Origin: Variovorax flavidus
Lineage (GTDB): Bacteria; Pseudomonadota; Gammaproteobacteria; Burkholderiales; Burkholderiaceae_C
Assembly (NCBI RefSeq): GCF_030317145.1
Contig: NZ_JASZYE010000006.1
Location: forward strand, 62,001-126,000
Direction: 5' to 3'
DNA: 64,000 bases
The position numbers were made by a program, and so were the translations under genes. Positions within the stretch are counted from its first letter, which is position 1. Each line of letters begins with the position of its first letter. The notes beneath the pieces are model-generated. The model had not been told where the DNA came from. It ran no database searches and worked only from the letters and a program-made list of their open reading frames with translations. This document shows positions 36,184 through 44,587 of the stretch, in pieces.

Positions 36184-36206
36184 GATGCCTCCCCCAGGGA
36201 GGCATC
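36184..36206 (-). other. Intercistronic hairpin between adhesin and OmpA genes
   Basis: GATGCCTCCC-CCA-GGGAGGCATC is a perfect 10-bp stem just upstream of the OmpA gene ribosome site. It has no T run, so it is more likely an mRNA stability or translation-control element than a terminator. Confidence 0.6.
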
Positions 36207-36248
36207 TTTGTGAATTGAAGAATTGAAGTTCTGAAAAGAGGGGCGATC

Positions 36249-36287
36249 GTGTGGGCGCGGCCAGCCATCCGGCTGTCACGCCCACAC
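36249..36287 (-). terminator. Hairpin just after the adhesin gene
   Basis: GTGTGGGCG pairs with CGCCCACAC (9 bp), with an inner CAGCC/GGCTG stem. On the minus strand it starts 7 bases after the adhesin stop and is followed by CGCCCCTCTTTTC. It may act as a leaky terminator that lowers OmpA-gene expression relative to the adhesin. Confidence 0.5.
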
Positions 36288-36294
36288 GGGCCGC

Positions 36295-39200
36295 TTACAG
36301 GATCGCGACCTGGACCTTGTCTTCGACCAGCAGCTCCGCGGTGCCCGCCATGTTGGTGTAGACGTTGTAGGTCACACCTTCCACGGTGGTCGCGCCATGG
36401 TTGCTCCAGCCTTCGGCCTGGCCATCGAGAAGATCTACTTCGCCTTCGGCGCCGTTGATGACCATCTGTGTCTTGCCGTCTGCCAGCACCATGTCGGCCT
36501 GCCCGTTGGCCAGCACGTCGCCCGCCTTCAGCGCCAGCGTGTTGTGGCCCGCGCCGAGGTCGAACTTCTCGATGTGCTGCACCTTCGAGCCCAGTGCCGA
36601 GAGGTCGACATGCATGTCGTTGCCGTCCAGGACCAGGGTATCGATGCCGTCACCGCCATCCAGTCGCGCGAAGTCGGTCGCGGCGATCTTGAACTGATCA
36701 TTGCCCGAGCCGCCATTCACCTGTTCACCCGCCTGGATGTCGAAGAACACGAGGCCTTCGAACTCGCCAGGGGCCGTCACGAGGTAGCCGCCATCCTCCG
36801 CAGCGTCCGCTTCGGGAAGCGTCACCGATGCCTGCGCGGCCGAGGCCGCCGCAGCGGATTGCGGGCTGACGAAGTGCAGCGTCTCCGTGACGGTCGCGAC
36901 GTCGCCGTCCTTGTCCATCAGGTCGAAGGTCACTGGCACGTCGAAGTCGATCAACTTGTCGGAGCCGGTGATGAAGTACGTACCGTCCTTCTCGATCTTC
37001 AGCGTCACGCCCGGCTGGACCGCGATCGTGACGGAGTCATCGACGAAGTCGTAAGGCACGCCGTCGAACATCACCTTCGACAGCTGGAAGCCCTTGTCGG
37101 CGCCCAGTGCCGCGGTCTGGTACTTGCCATGCAAGTCCCACGACTGGAACAGGTTGCCCTCGACCACCGGCAGCGTCGATTCCAGCACCTTGGCCAGGTC
37201 CTCCGGGTTTTCGACGGGGAAGTACAGATCACCCGGGTCGTTCGGAGCCAGGACCTTCCTGATCTCCGTCTCGGCGGCCGCCCCGGTCACGGTCGCACCC
37301 AGGGCAACGCCGTACACATCCAGCGCGTCCTTGTTCTGGTTCACGAAGGTGCCCCAGGTTGAATTGCTGATCGTGTGATTGGCGAACGGAACGCCGTCGG
37401 TCACGAAGTACACCTTCTGGTCGTAGTCCGGATGCGCGGTCAGGGACTTCGAGATGAGACGCTGAGCCTCTTCCAGCGGCTCCTTGTACCAGGTCGCCGA
37501 GCCCTTGCCCGTGTCCTGCGCCGCGAGGAATGCCCGCGCATCCGCGATCGACGTGAAGCTCTGGGACATGAACCCGTTCGGCCAGGCCCCCGCCACCTGC
37601 GGCAGGCCATCGAACAAGACCAGGTTGATCTCGAACTTGGCGTCGTCCCTGTAGGACTGCTCGTACTTGGCGAGCAGGTTGTCCAGGGCCGACTTGGCCA
37701 GATCCCACCTTGACTGAGTGTTGCCCGGATCGACGGCGTTCATCGAATTCGAAGCATCGAACACGATCGTGAGGCCCACGCCACTCGCAGCCGCCGTCGA
37801 CACGATTTCAAAGCTGCCAGGCGAAGCGGTCACCTCGTCGTCGACGATCTTGATCTCGGCGGTTTCCGACACGCTCTTGCCCTCAGCGTCGGTCGCTGTG
37901 ATCTTGAAGTCGTTGTTCAAGGTGTTGCTGCCGACGGCATGGTTCTTCGCTCCGCCCAGCGTGTAGCTGTACGAATAGTTGCCATTGCCCTCGCTCGTGA
38001 CGACGAGCGTGTCGCCGCCGATCTGTCGCGTGACGGGCTGGCCGCCCTTCAGTTCCGCCAGGGTGATGTCGGTGGCCTGTCCGCCCAGTTCGATCTTGAC
38101 GCTGGTCACGGAATCGCCCAGGCTGAACTTGCCGCCCGCGCTGAGGTCGCTCGTGTCGGCGGTGCCGCCGGTCAGCCAGTCCTTGCCGGTGCCGCCGTCC
38201 AGAGCGGCCTCATGGACGACGGTGTCGGTCACGTTGAGCACGAGCGTGGATTCAACCGTGAAGGTTGCCACGTCGAGCGGCTCGCTGACGTTGCCGGCCT
38301 GATCCGTCTCGGTGATGGTCAGCGTGTGCTCGCCGCTGCCGAGTTGCTTGTCCTCGGGCACCGTGAAGGTCCACTTGCCGTCGCCGCCCACGATGGCCGT
38401 GCCCAGCTCCGTCTCGCCATCGGTGATGGTGATCGTGTTGCCCGGCTCGCCCTTGCCGTCCAGGCTGTCCGGCGCGATCGGGCCCGTGACGTCGCCGAAG
38501 TCGTCGACCAGGCTCAGGTCGTCTTCGTCCATTGCGCCAGGCGCCTTCGTGTCCACGGTGAATTCGAACGGTTCCGAACGCTCGCTCTCGTTGCCAACCG
38601 GATCGGTGGCAGTCACTTCGACGCTGTGCTCGCCGTCGGGCAGTTCTTCCGGAATCACCGACCATTTGCCTTGTTCGTTCACGACCGCGCTGCCGAGCGG
38701 CTTGTCGCCTTCGTACACGGTGATGAGGTCGCCCGGCGTACCTTCGCCCTTGAATTCGGGCTGCTTGTCGTTGGTGCTTTCGCCCGACTCGATCGGACCG
38801 ATGATCGCCGGCTTGTCGTCTTCCACTTCCTTGAAGTCAGGCGCATCCGGAGCGGTCAGGTCCACCTCGAACGGGAACTTGTCCGAGCGTTCGCTTTCGT
38901 TGCCTGCGGGATCGGTGACGGTAATCTCGACCTCGTGCTTGCCTTCGGGCAATTCCTCGGTCGGCGTCACCGACCACTCGCCCTTCTCGTTCACGATCGC
39001 GCTGCCGAGCGGCTTGTCGCCTTCGTAGATGGTGATGAGGTCGCCCGGCGTACCCACGCCCTTGAATTCGGGCTGCTTGTCATCGGTGCTTTCGTTCGGC
39101 TCGATCGGTCCCTTGACCGTGCCGACGTTGTCTTCGACTTCCTTGAGGACCTGGCCGAGATCCGGCTTCGGAGGCGCCTCTGTATCCACCACGAACTCGA

Positions 39201-40038
39201 GCGGCTCGGACGGCGGGCTTTCGGGGCCGCCCGGTTTCTTTTCCGTGATCGTGATCTCGTGCCCGCCGTCGATCAGCTTCTCCTCGGGGGTGAAGCGCCA
39301 CTCGCCCCCCGGGTCGACGACTGTCGAACCGACCACGTTGCCCTTGTCATAGATGGTGACGATGTTGCCCGGCGTGCCCACGCCGAAGAATTCGGGCTGG
39401 GGGTCGTCGGTCAGGCCGTTGGGGGCGATGGGACCCTGGGTCGGACCCTGGTCGTCGATCGCGCCGCCCAGACTGGGAAAGCCGGGCTTTGCCGGGGGCT
39501 CTTCCTTGTCCGCGACGGGAAGATGGAAACCACCGGAGCTGCGATCCTTGGTAGCCGCATACAGCCCGAGCCCAGCCAGGCCGCCGAACAGCATCAGCGG
39601 AAGGAAGCCGAAGCCGCCATCGTTGCCGCCGGCAACGAGATAGGGCGCACCAGCGCCATAGGACTCACCGCCCAGAGCCATCGGCAGTTGCTCGCCTTCG
39701 GCCAGGGTGAAGATTTCGCCGCCATCGGTCGGCACATACGAGTACAGCTGCCCGTCCTCGGCAACGCCGAAGAGACCGCCGACGTCCGACTCGGAAAAGT
39801 AACCCTCCAGGATCAGGCCTGGATTCGATTCGCCTTCAATCGCGATGTGCAGATCGTTGCCAACCCGGGTCGCCGTCACGTTCTCCGGCGCAAACCCATC
39901 GTCATCGCCCTTGAGCAGGTACTTGACCTTCGGTTGGACCTTGATCTTGGTCGGTGCCTGCCCGTGGGCGGCGACGTCTTGAACGACGTTCTTGCCATTA
40001 CCGTTGTTGATGACCACCTTGGTCTTCTTGGAAGACAT
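36295..40038 (-). CDS. Large Ig-repeat / VWA / RTX-like adhesin (BapA-like)
   Basis: A 1247-residue surface protein starting at ATG 40038 behind AAGGAG. The N-terminal part (1-120) resembles the BapA prefix domain (KVKYLLKGDDD, TRVGNDLHIAIEG), then a hydrophobic stretch at 143-162. Residues about 185-590 hold four Bap-type Ig-like repeats (GVGTPGDLITIYEGDKPLGSA). A VWA domain near 755-960 has the MIDAS site D761-A-S763-N-S765. A GGSGNDQF/GGDGIDTLVLDG segment near 1105-1140 resembles type I secretion C-termini. No type I exporter gene is adjacent. Role: cell-surface or biofilm attachment, inferred. Confidence 0.85.
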   Translation of the reverse strand: MSSKKTKVVINNGNGKNVVQDVAAHGQAPTKIKVQPKVKYLLKGDDDGFAPENVTATRVGNDLHIAIEGESNPGLILEGYFSESDVGGLFGVAEDGQLYSYVPTDGGEIFTLAEGEQLPMALGGESYGAGAPYLVAGGNDGGFGFLPLMLFGGLAGLGLYAATKDRSSGGFHLPVADKEEPPAKPGFPSLGGAIDDQGPTQGPIAPNGLTDDPQPEFFGVGTPGNIVTIYDKGNVVGSTVVDPGGEWRFTPEEKLIDGGHEITITEKKPGGPESPPSEPLEFVVDTEAPPKPDLGQVLKEVEDNVGTVKGPIEPNESTDDKQPEFKGVGTPGDLITIYEGDKPLGSAIVNEKGEWSVTPTEELPEGKHEVEITVTDPAGNESERSDKFPFEVDLTAPDAPDFKEVEDDKPAIIGPIESGESTNDKQPEFKGEGTPGDLITVYEGDKPLGSAVVNEQGKWSVIPEELPDGEHSVEVTATDPVGNESERSEPFEFTVDTKAPGAMDEDDLSLVDDFGDVTGPIAPDSLDGKGEPGNTITITDGETELGTAIVGGDGKWTFTVPEDKQLGSGEHTLTITETDQAGNVSEPLDVATFTVESTLVLNVTDTVVHEAALDGGTGKDWLTGGTADTSDLSAGGKFSLGDSVTSVKIELGGQATDITLAELKGGQPVTRQIGGDTLVVTSEGNGNYSYSYTLGGAKNHAVGSNTLNNDFKITATDAEGKSVSETAEIKIVDDEVTASPGSFEIVSTAAASGVGLTIVFDASNSMNAVDPGNTQSRWDLAKSALDNLLAKYEQSYRDDAKFEINLVLFDGLPQVAGAWPNGFMSQSFTSIADARAFLAAQDTGKGSATWYKEPLEEAQRLISKSLTAHPDYDQKVYFVTDGVPFANHTISNSTWGTFVNQNKDALDVYGVALGATVTGAAAETEIRKVLAPNDPGDLYFPVENPEDLAKVLESTLPVVEGNLFQSWDLHGKYQTAALGADKGFQLSKVMFDGVPYDFVDDSVTIAVQPGVTLKIEKDGTYFITGSDKLIDFDVPVTFDLMDKDGDVATVTETLHFVSPQSAAAASAAQASVTLPEADAAEDGGYLVTAPGEFEGLVFFDIQAGEQVNGGSGNDQFKIAATDFARLDGGDGIDTLVLDGNDMHVDLSALGSKVQHIEKFDLGAGHNTLALKAGDVLANGQADMVLADGKTQMVINGAEGEVDLLDGQAEGWSNHGATTVEGVTYNVYTNMAGTAELLVEDKVQVAIL
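38677..38782 (-). repeat. Ig-domain coding repeat, copy A
   Basis: A 106-base stretch inside the adhesin gene, 7 mismatches from copy B, at a period of 312 bases (104 codons). It encodes the segment TPGDLITVYEGDKPLGSAVV and its flanks. Confidence 0.85.
38989..39094 (-). repeat. Ig-domain coding repeat, copy B
   Basis: The partner of 38677-38782. It encodes TPGDLITIYEGDKPLGSAIV and flanks. The near-identity at DNA level points to recent duplication or gene conversion of one Ig unit. Confidence 0.85.
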
Positions 40039-40148
40039 AAAACTCCTTGGAAAGAAACAGCTAAATGAAATTTCGAACGCGATGCCATCGACAGATTTCG
40101 GATCCAACCCAGCCCAGCCCCACCCGCCCAAGCCATAGGCCGCGGAGG

Positions 40149-40343
40149 GTGGAACATGGAGCGGGGGCCGTAGGCCATGGCGGAGGCCGTGAGGCGTGGG
40201 CGCGGGGCGTGATTGCTTGACGCCTCAGCAGCTGAAGACCCTTCAAACAATCAAAAAAGGGACTTCTGCGATCACACCCAACCGAACACAAAATTCTAGG
40301 AATGGGGTGTTTCAACGAACATAAGAAAAGTCGTATTTGTCAA
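40149..40343 (-). repeat. Tandem leader repeat, copy 1 (adhesin upstream region)
   Basis: The 579-base stretch 40039-40617 has no gene. It contains two diverged copies of a unit of about 200 bp, 234-240 bp apart. Read on the minus strand, copy 1 starts with TTGACAAATACGAC (40343-40330), then CCTAGAATTTT (40300-40290), TGAGGCGTC (40227-40219), GGCCTACGGC (40176-40167) and CCATGTTCCAC (40159-40149). TTGACA is a perfect -35 hexamer, but no good -10 occurs at normal spacing. The unit ends 110 bases before the adhesin start codon. Confidence 0.65.
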
Positions 40344-40382
40344 GAGGACAACTACTACTTGCTCGTAACGTGACGTAATGCC

Positions 40383-40583
40383 GTGGAACCATGGCAAGGC
40401 CCGCCGTAGGCCGTGGAAAGGGGCGCGGAGCGCAACGGAATCGAGAGGGCAACTGGCGACGCCTCACCGATTGCAGAACCCCTCAGGGGCGGAAAGGGCT
40501 TCCGTGCGGGGCCCACTCGAGGGAGCCCAAAAATTCTAGGGACGAGACCAAGCCGGATAAATAGGACTAGTCGTATTTGTCAA
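40383..40583 (-). repeat. Tandem leader repeat, copy 2
   Basis: The second unit has the same blocks in the same order: TTGACAAATACGAC (40583-40570), CCTAGAATTTT (40540-40530), TGAGGCGTC (40466-40458), GGCCTACGGC (40412-40403) and CCATGGTTCCAC (40394-40383). The spacing between the first two blocks is exactly 29 bases in both copies although the 29 bases differ. It begins 35 bases after the stop of the upstream hydrolase gene. Confidence 0.65.
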
Positions 40584-40617
40584 CCCGAACAAGGTGCGGG
40601 CAAGCGGGGGCACGGCA

Positions 40618-41973
40618 TCACTTGCGCAGGCTGTCGATGGCCGCCCCCACCAGCCGGTTCGTGCCCGCGATGTCGTAGCGACCGGTGTGCGCACGGCCCA
40701 GGCGCACCACGACCAGTTGTTCCGAGGGCACGACCACCACGTACTGCCCCAGGTTGCCCAGCGCGTAGAAGGCGTCCGCCGGGACGTCGGGCATCGGCCG
40801 CCGCCCCGGGCCAGCGCCGCGATTGATCCACCAGCCCGCGCCATAGGATGTGCCCAGGGTCGGAGTGGTCGACCAGTCCACCCAGCCTTCCGGCAGCAGG
40901 CGCCGTCCTGTCGCCGTGACGCCATCGCGCCGGAACAATTCCCCGAAGCGCGCCCAGTCCCGGGCAGAGGCCAGCACGTAGTGCCCGCCGATCGGGGTCC
41001 CGGACACGTCCATCTCCATCGTGGCGTGGCGCATGCCGACGAGCCCGAACAGGCCCTCGTGCACAAATCGCTGCACCGCCTCGGCATTGCCGCCGACCGC
41101 ATCGCGCACCTCGCGCGCCGCCAGTTGCGTGCTGGCGCTGCTGTAGAACCAGCGCTGGCCCGGCGGTGCCAGCACACGCGCCCGCCGAGCGAACGCAGCC
41201 ATGTCCTCGCCATGCACATAGAGCATGCGGTTGGAAGGATCGAAGCCGCTGCCGACCTCGTCCAGGTCCAGGCCGCTCGTCATGCGCATGAGTTGCTCGA
41301 GCGTCACGCCGTCTCTCTCCTCGACCGCCCAGGCGGGCGTCGCGCCGACATCCAGCCGCCCTTGCTGCACGAGCACGCCGACGAGCGCATTGGTCACCGA
41401 CTTGCTCATCGAGAAGCCCAGCAGGGGCGTGTCGGGTCCGTAGCCCGGCGCGTAGCGCTCGCCGATCACCCGACCCTTGTGCATGACCACCACGGCCTTG
41501 GTGTGGCGTGCGGCGCGCGGATCGTTTTCGACAAAGGCCTCGGCCAGCGCCGCCTGCAGGACCGGCGACCGGGCGGCGATCACGGCGCCCTCGGACAGCG
41601 CGGGCGCAGCGGCCGGAATCGACCCGGAAGCGAGCAAGCGCACATCCCGATCCTCGACCAGCATGCATCCGGTGGCGCCCGCATGGACCGCACGGCTCTC
41701 GAACACACCGGCGATGGTGGCCCGCACCTCGCCGCGCTCCCGATCGACGCTGTAGCGCAGCAGCGGCGCGACAAGACGGAAGCCCGGCCGGGGCGCCAGG
41801 CTCTCGATGAAAGTCTGCTGCGGGTCCAGGCCGCTGACGAAGGTCTCGGAGCAGATGTCGTGGGCCGCGACGCCGATGGCCACGCGCAACGCCAGGTCCG
41901 GCCGCAGCCAGACGCAGTACCAGAGGCCGACACAGACAAGGGCCGCGAGAAGCGGCCAGCGCAAACGTTTCAT
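40618..41973 (-). CDS. Serine hydrolase, class C beta-lactamase fold
   Basis: A 451-residue membrane-anchored or secreted hydrolase with an N-terminal hydrophobic segment (7-22). The nucleophile motif is S188-M-S-K191 and the second motif is Y-S-S in RWFYSSAST. The fold is that of AmpC, esterase EstB and D-peptidases; the substrate is unknown. It is the last of the 20 same-strand genes, 18 bases behind the SulP gene. ATG 41973 is chosen over a TTG three codons upstream. If co-transcribed with the biosynthetic genes it could trim or hydrolyse the product. Confidence 0.85.
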   Translation of the reverse strand: MKRLRWPLLAALVCVGLWYCVWLRPDLALRVAIGVAAHDICSETFVSGLDPQQTFIESLAPRPGFRLVAPLLRYSVDRERGEVRATIAGVFESRAVHAGATGCMLVEDRDVRLLASGSIPAAAPALSEGAVIAARSPVLQAALAEAFVENDPRAARHTKAVVVMHKGRVIGERYAPGYGPDTPLLGFSMSKSVTNALVGVLVQQGRLDVGATPAWAVEERDGVTLEQLMRMTSGLDLDEVGSGFDPSNRMLYVHGEDMAAFARRARVLAPPGQRWFYSSASTQLAAREVRDAVGGNAEAVQRFVHEGLFGLVGMRHATMEMDVSGTPIGGHYVLASARDWARFGELFRRDGVTATGRRLLPEGWVDWSTTPTLGTSYGAGWWINRGAGPGRRPMPDVPADAFYALGNLGQYVVVVPSEQLVVVRLGRAHTGRYDIAGTNRLVGAAIDSLRK

Positions 41974-41991
41974 CTTGAGCAATCCAGTGGA

Positions 41992-43284
41992 TCAGTGGGG
42001 ATGGCCGCGGCTCTGGCTCAAGACCAGTTGCACGATCACGAGCACGATGGCGAGCAGCAGCGTGGTCTCGATGCCCGCCAGCGGCACACAGAGGCCGAGC
42101 CCGACGGCGGCGAGGCGGGCGAGGCGGCTGTCCCGGCGTGCGCTCTGCCAGCCGGCGCACACCATGCGCCAGCCGATCAGCGCCAGCGTGCCCGCGATGG
42201 CGGCATGGGTCAGATGGGCCAGCGCCGGCGAGGCGATCCACGCCAGCAACAGCAGGAACAGGGATGACAACACCGCCGCCGAGCGCGTGACGGCACCGGC
42301 CTCGATATGGGCCGACGTGCGGTTGAAGGAGCCCGAGCAGGCGAAGCCGCTGCTCACGGACGCGGACAGGTTCGAACAGGCCTGCGCCAGCAGTTCGCGC
42401 CGGCAGGCTCGGTGATCGGCGTCGGGCGCGACCGAGCGGAGGATGATGACCGACTGGAGGCTGCCCACGATCGCAATGCCCACGGCGCTCAGCACCAGTT
42501 GCTTGAGGATGTAGAGCTCGTCGGCGTCGAAGCGCGGCCAGTGGAAAACATCCCATTCCAGCTGCAGATGGCCCACCCGTTCGAGCCGTATCGCCTCCGC
42601 GCCGACGAAGAGATCGAGCACGCCGCCCGCGATGGCGCCGAAGAGCATGGCCGCCACCAGCGAGGGCATCCAGCGCGCGCGCAGACGCGCGAATAGCCCG
42701 CCGGCCACGAAGGACGTCAGCGTGACCAGCAAGGCCCACGGATTCGCATCGGACCAGCGCTGCAGGTACACCCAGGGCAGCGCCCAGGTCGGCAGGTCGG
42801 GTGCGGACAGGAGCCCCATCGCGGGCGCGATCTGGCTGCCCAGCATGAGCATGCCGATCCCCATGTTGAGACCGGTCGCGGCGTATCGCGGCAGCAGCGC
42901 CAGGAAGCGGCCGACGCCGCACCAGGCGCCCGCGAACTGCACCATGCCGATCATGGCGGTCAATGTGGCTGCGAACAGCAGGTACTCGACGCTCCCGGGC
43001 ACGCCAAGCGGAAGCAGCGCGATGCCGAGCATCATCGCGACCGCCGTGTTCGGGCCCGACAGCAGCACGCCGGACGGCCCCAGCAGCGAGGCGACGATGA
43101 CCGGAATGACCGAGGCGTAGATGCCCATTTCAGGCGGCAGCCCCGCTAGCACCGCGAAAGCGATGCCCTGCGGCAGCATGACCAGGGCCGACACCCAGGC
43201 GGCCCGCAAGTCGCCCGGCAAGGGCCGCCAGAACAAGCCGGCGCCCGGGCGCACGCCCAGGGCTTTGACGCAACTGTCGAGCAC
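41992..43284 (-). CDS. SulP family anion transporter without STAS domain
   Basis: A transporter of about 430 residues with 10 or more membrane segments and the SulP core (LPQGIAFAVLAGLPPEMGIYASVIPVIVASLLGPS, then SGPNTAVAMM). It ends shortly after the last membrane helix, so the usual cytoplasmic STAS domain is absent. The likely start is GTG at 43284, 7 bases after the cytochrome stop; nothing better exists. SulP proteins carry sulfate, bicarbonate or other anions. Next to a TsdA-like cytochrome and a DsrE protein, sulfate or a sulfur oxyanion is the natural guess. Confidence 0.85.
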   Translation of the reverse strand: MLDSCVKALGVRPGAGLFWRPLPGDLRAAWVSALVMLPQGIAFAVLAGLPPEMGIYASVIPVIVASLLGPSGVLLSGPNTAVAMMLGIALLPLGVPGSVEYLLFAATLTAMIGMVQFAGAWCGVGRFLALLPRYAATGLNMGIGMLMLGSQIAPAMGLLSAPDLPTWALPWVYLQRWSDANPWALLVTLTSFVAGGLFARLRARWMPSLVAAMLFGAIAGGVLDLFVGAEAIRLERVGHLQLEWDVFHWPRFDADELYILKQLVLSAVGIAIVGSLQSVIILRSVAPDADHRACRRELLAQACSNLSASVSSGFACSGSFNRTSAHIEAGAVTRSAAVLSSLFLLLLAWIASPALAHLTHAAIAGTLALIGWRMVCAGWQSARRDSRLARLAAVGLGLCVPLAGIETTLLLAIVLVIVQLVLSQSRGHPH

Positions 43285-43291
43285 CCGAGGC

Positions 43292-44089
43292 CTACTGCGC
43301 GAGAAGCCCTGGCAACAGACCCTTGCGGGGGTCCGGCCAACGTTCCTGCAACCCCATCCACGCGGCCACATCCAGCGCATCCTGGTCACTCAGGTCCGCA
43401 TTGCCCAGAGGCATGTTGGCCTTCAGGAAGCCGGCCAGCAGGTCGGCGCGGTGCATTCCCGCGCCCTTGTTGAAACTGTTGAAGCCCCACACCGGCGGAA
43501 CGGCATAGGTGCCCTGGATCTCCTGATAGCCCATGCCCTCGCCCTGCCCCCCATGGCAGCTGGCGCAGCGCTGGGCATAGATCTGTTTTCCTCGGAGCGG
43601 GTTGGGATCGGAACCGGTGCGCGGAACAGTGGGGAAACCTCGACCCGGCTGCTCCACGCCGACGGGGCGATCGATCGCCAGCCATTGCATGTACGCGATC
43701 AGCGCGCGCATCTCATGGCTGTCCTGCGGCGGGGAGAAGCCGTTCATGCTGAAGCGGAAGCATTGCTGGATGCGCTCTTCGAGCGTGACGACGCGATCGA
43801 CCTTCGAGAGATAGGCCGGGTACATGGCGAATGCGGCCCACATCGGCGCAGCGTGGGCTTTGCGCCCCGCATCCAGGTGGCAGCTCGCGCAGGTCAGGCT
43901 GTTGCCGGTATAGATGCGCGCCGCCTTGGGCGTCTGCGTGAACACCCTGTAGCCCTGGTAGACCAGTTCGCCGTGCTTGTCCGGCGGGAACTGCGCGCGC
44001 GCGCTCCGGTCCTCGGCCTCGGGTTCGGCGGGACGTCCGCAACTGGCGAGCGCCAGCGCGGCCGCGAGCCAAAGCACCAGGCGTTTCAT
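43292..44089 (-). CDS. Diheme cytochrome c, TsdA (thiosulfate dehydrogenase)-like
   Basis: A 265-residue lipoprotein (lipobox ALASC, Cys17) with two heme sites, CASCH at 67-71 and 175-179. Between them, RIQQCFRFSMNG places Cys110 where TsdA uses a Cys as axial heme ligand. KANMPLG gives a Met for the second heme, and PPVWGFNSFNKGAGMHR matches the family. TsdA enzymes couple two thiosulfates to tetrathionate in the periplasm. Substrate here is inferred; related cytochromes with unknown donors exist. Confidence 0.83.
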   Translation of the reverse strand: MKRLVLWLAAALALASCGRPAEPEAEDRSARAQFPPDKHGELVYQGYRVFTQTPKAARIYTGNSLTCASCHLDAGRKAHAAPMWAAFAMYPAYLSKVDRVVTLEERIQQCFRFSMNGFSPPQDSHEMRALIAYMQWLAIDRPVGVEQPGRGFPTVPRTGSDPNPLRGKQIYAQRCASCHGGQGEGMGYQEIQGTYAVPPVWGFNSFNKGAGMHRADLLAGFLKANMPLGNADLSDQDALDVAAWMGLQERWPDPRKGLLPGLLAQ

Positions 44090-44103
44090 GCGGGATACGA
44101 GGA

Positions 44104-44574
44104 TCAGGGCTTGATGTAGGCGTAGCGCTCGGCACCCTGCAGCCGCGTCAGTTCGACCACGCCGGACGGAACGGTGGAGACGTTCGCAATGAGCGAGGAC
44201 TCGGCGATGTTGTGCTTCTTCATCGACATGCCGCAAGCCACGAAGCGCACGCCCCTGGCCTGCAGGCCCGCGATGGCGCTGGCGAACTCGCCCTGGCGGT
44301 CGCGCTCACCGCCGACCAGCGAGAAGATCCCGCGTCCATTGGCCACCAGCGAGATGCTGGCATTGGGCGTGGCGGTCAACTGGTTGTTGATGTTGTTCAT
44401 CGCATTGCGCAGCGATCCGACGTCGTCCACGTGGTAGGCCACGCGCAGACCTGCAGGCACGGCAGTGTCCGAGGCCGGTGCAGCCGGGTTGGCCTGTGCA
44501 CTGGCCGCAGGCGTTGCAGCGATGAAGAAACAGGCAACGACACTCGAGAGAAGAAAAGCGCTTTTCGGGTTCAT
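44104..44574 (-). CDS. Secreted DsrE family protein
   Basis: A 156-residue protein with a signal peptide (1-26, ending ASAQA). The DsrE/DsrF-like domain runs from about 43 to 156. The potential sulfur-carrying Cys is Cys114 in FVACGMSMKKHNI. DsrE-fold proteins carry or bind sulfur; secreted versions occur near sulfur-oxidation genes. It is 13 bases behind the last KASIII-like gene and 14 before the diheme cytochrome gene. Confidence 0.85.
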   Translation of the reverse strand: MNPKSAFLLSSVVACFFIAATPAASAQANPAAPASDTAVPAGLRVAYHVDDVGSLRNAMNNINNQLTATPNASISLVANGRGIFSLVGGERDRQGEFASAIAGLQARGVRFVACGMSMKKHNIAESSLIANVSTVPSGVVELTRLQGAERYAYIKP

Positions 44575-44587
44575 GGAAGTTCCAGGT

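Noticed and set aside
36295..40038. A CRISPR array or phage tail gene suggested by the regular repeats
   Set aside because: The repeats are in-frame Ig-domain units of 104 codons within one open frame, with no spacers.
37939..40068. A 709-codon open frame on the plus strand opposite the adhesin gene
   Set aside because: It is antisense to a gene with clear domains and repeats, and it mirrors the repeats of that gene.
40330..40343. A confident sigma-70 promoter from the TTGACA in the leader repeat
   Set aside because: No acceptable -10 hexamer occurs at 16-18 bp; the best AT-rich hexamers (TATGTT, TATTTA) are only 14 bp away, so I report it as a conserved element only.
40580..42922. A 780-codon minus-strand frame across the hydrolase and SulP genes
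   Set aside because: It is Arg/Ala-rich, out of frame with both recognised proteins and would need to replace them.
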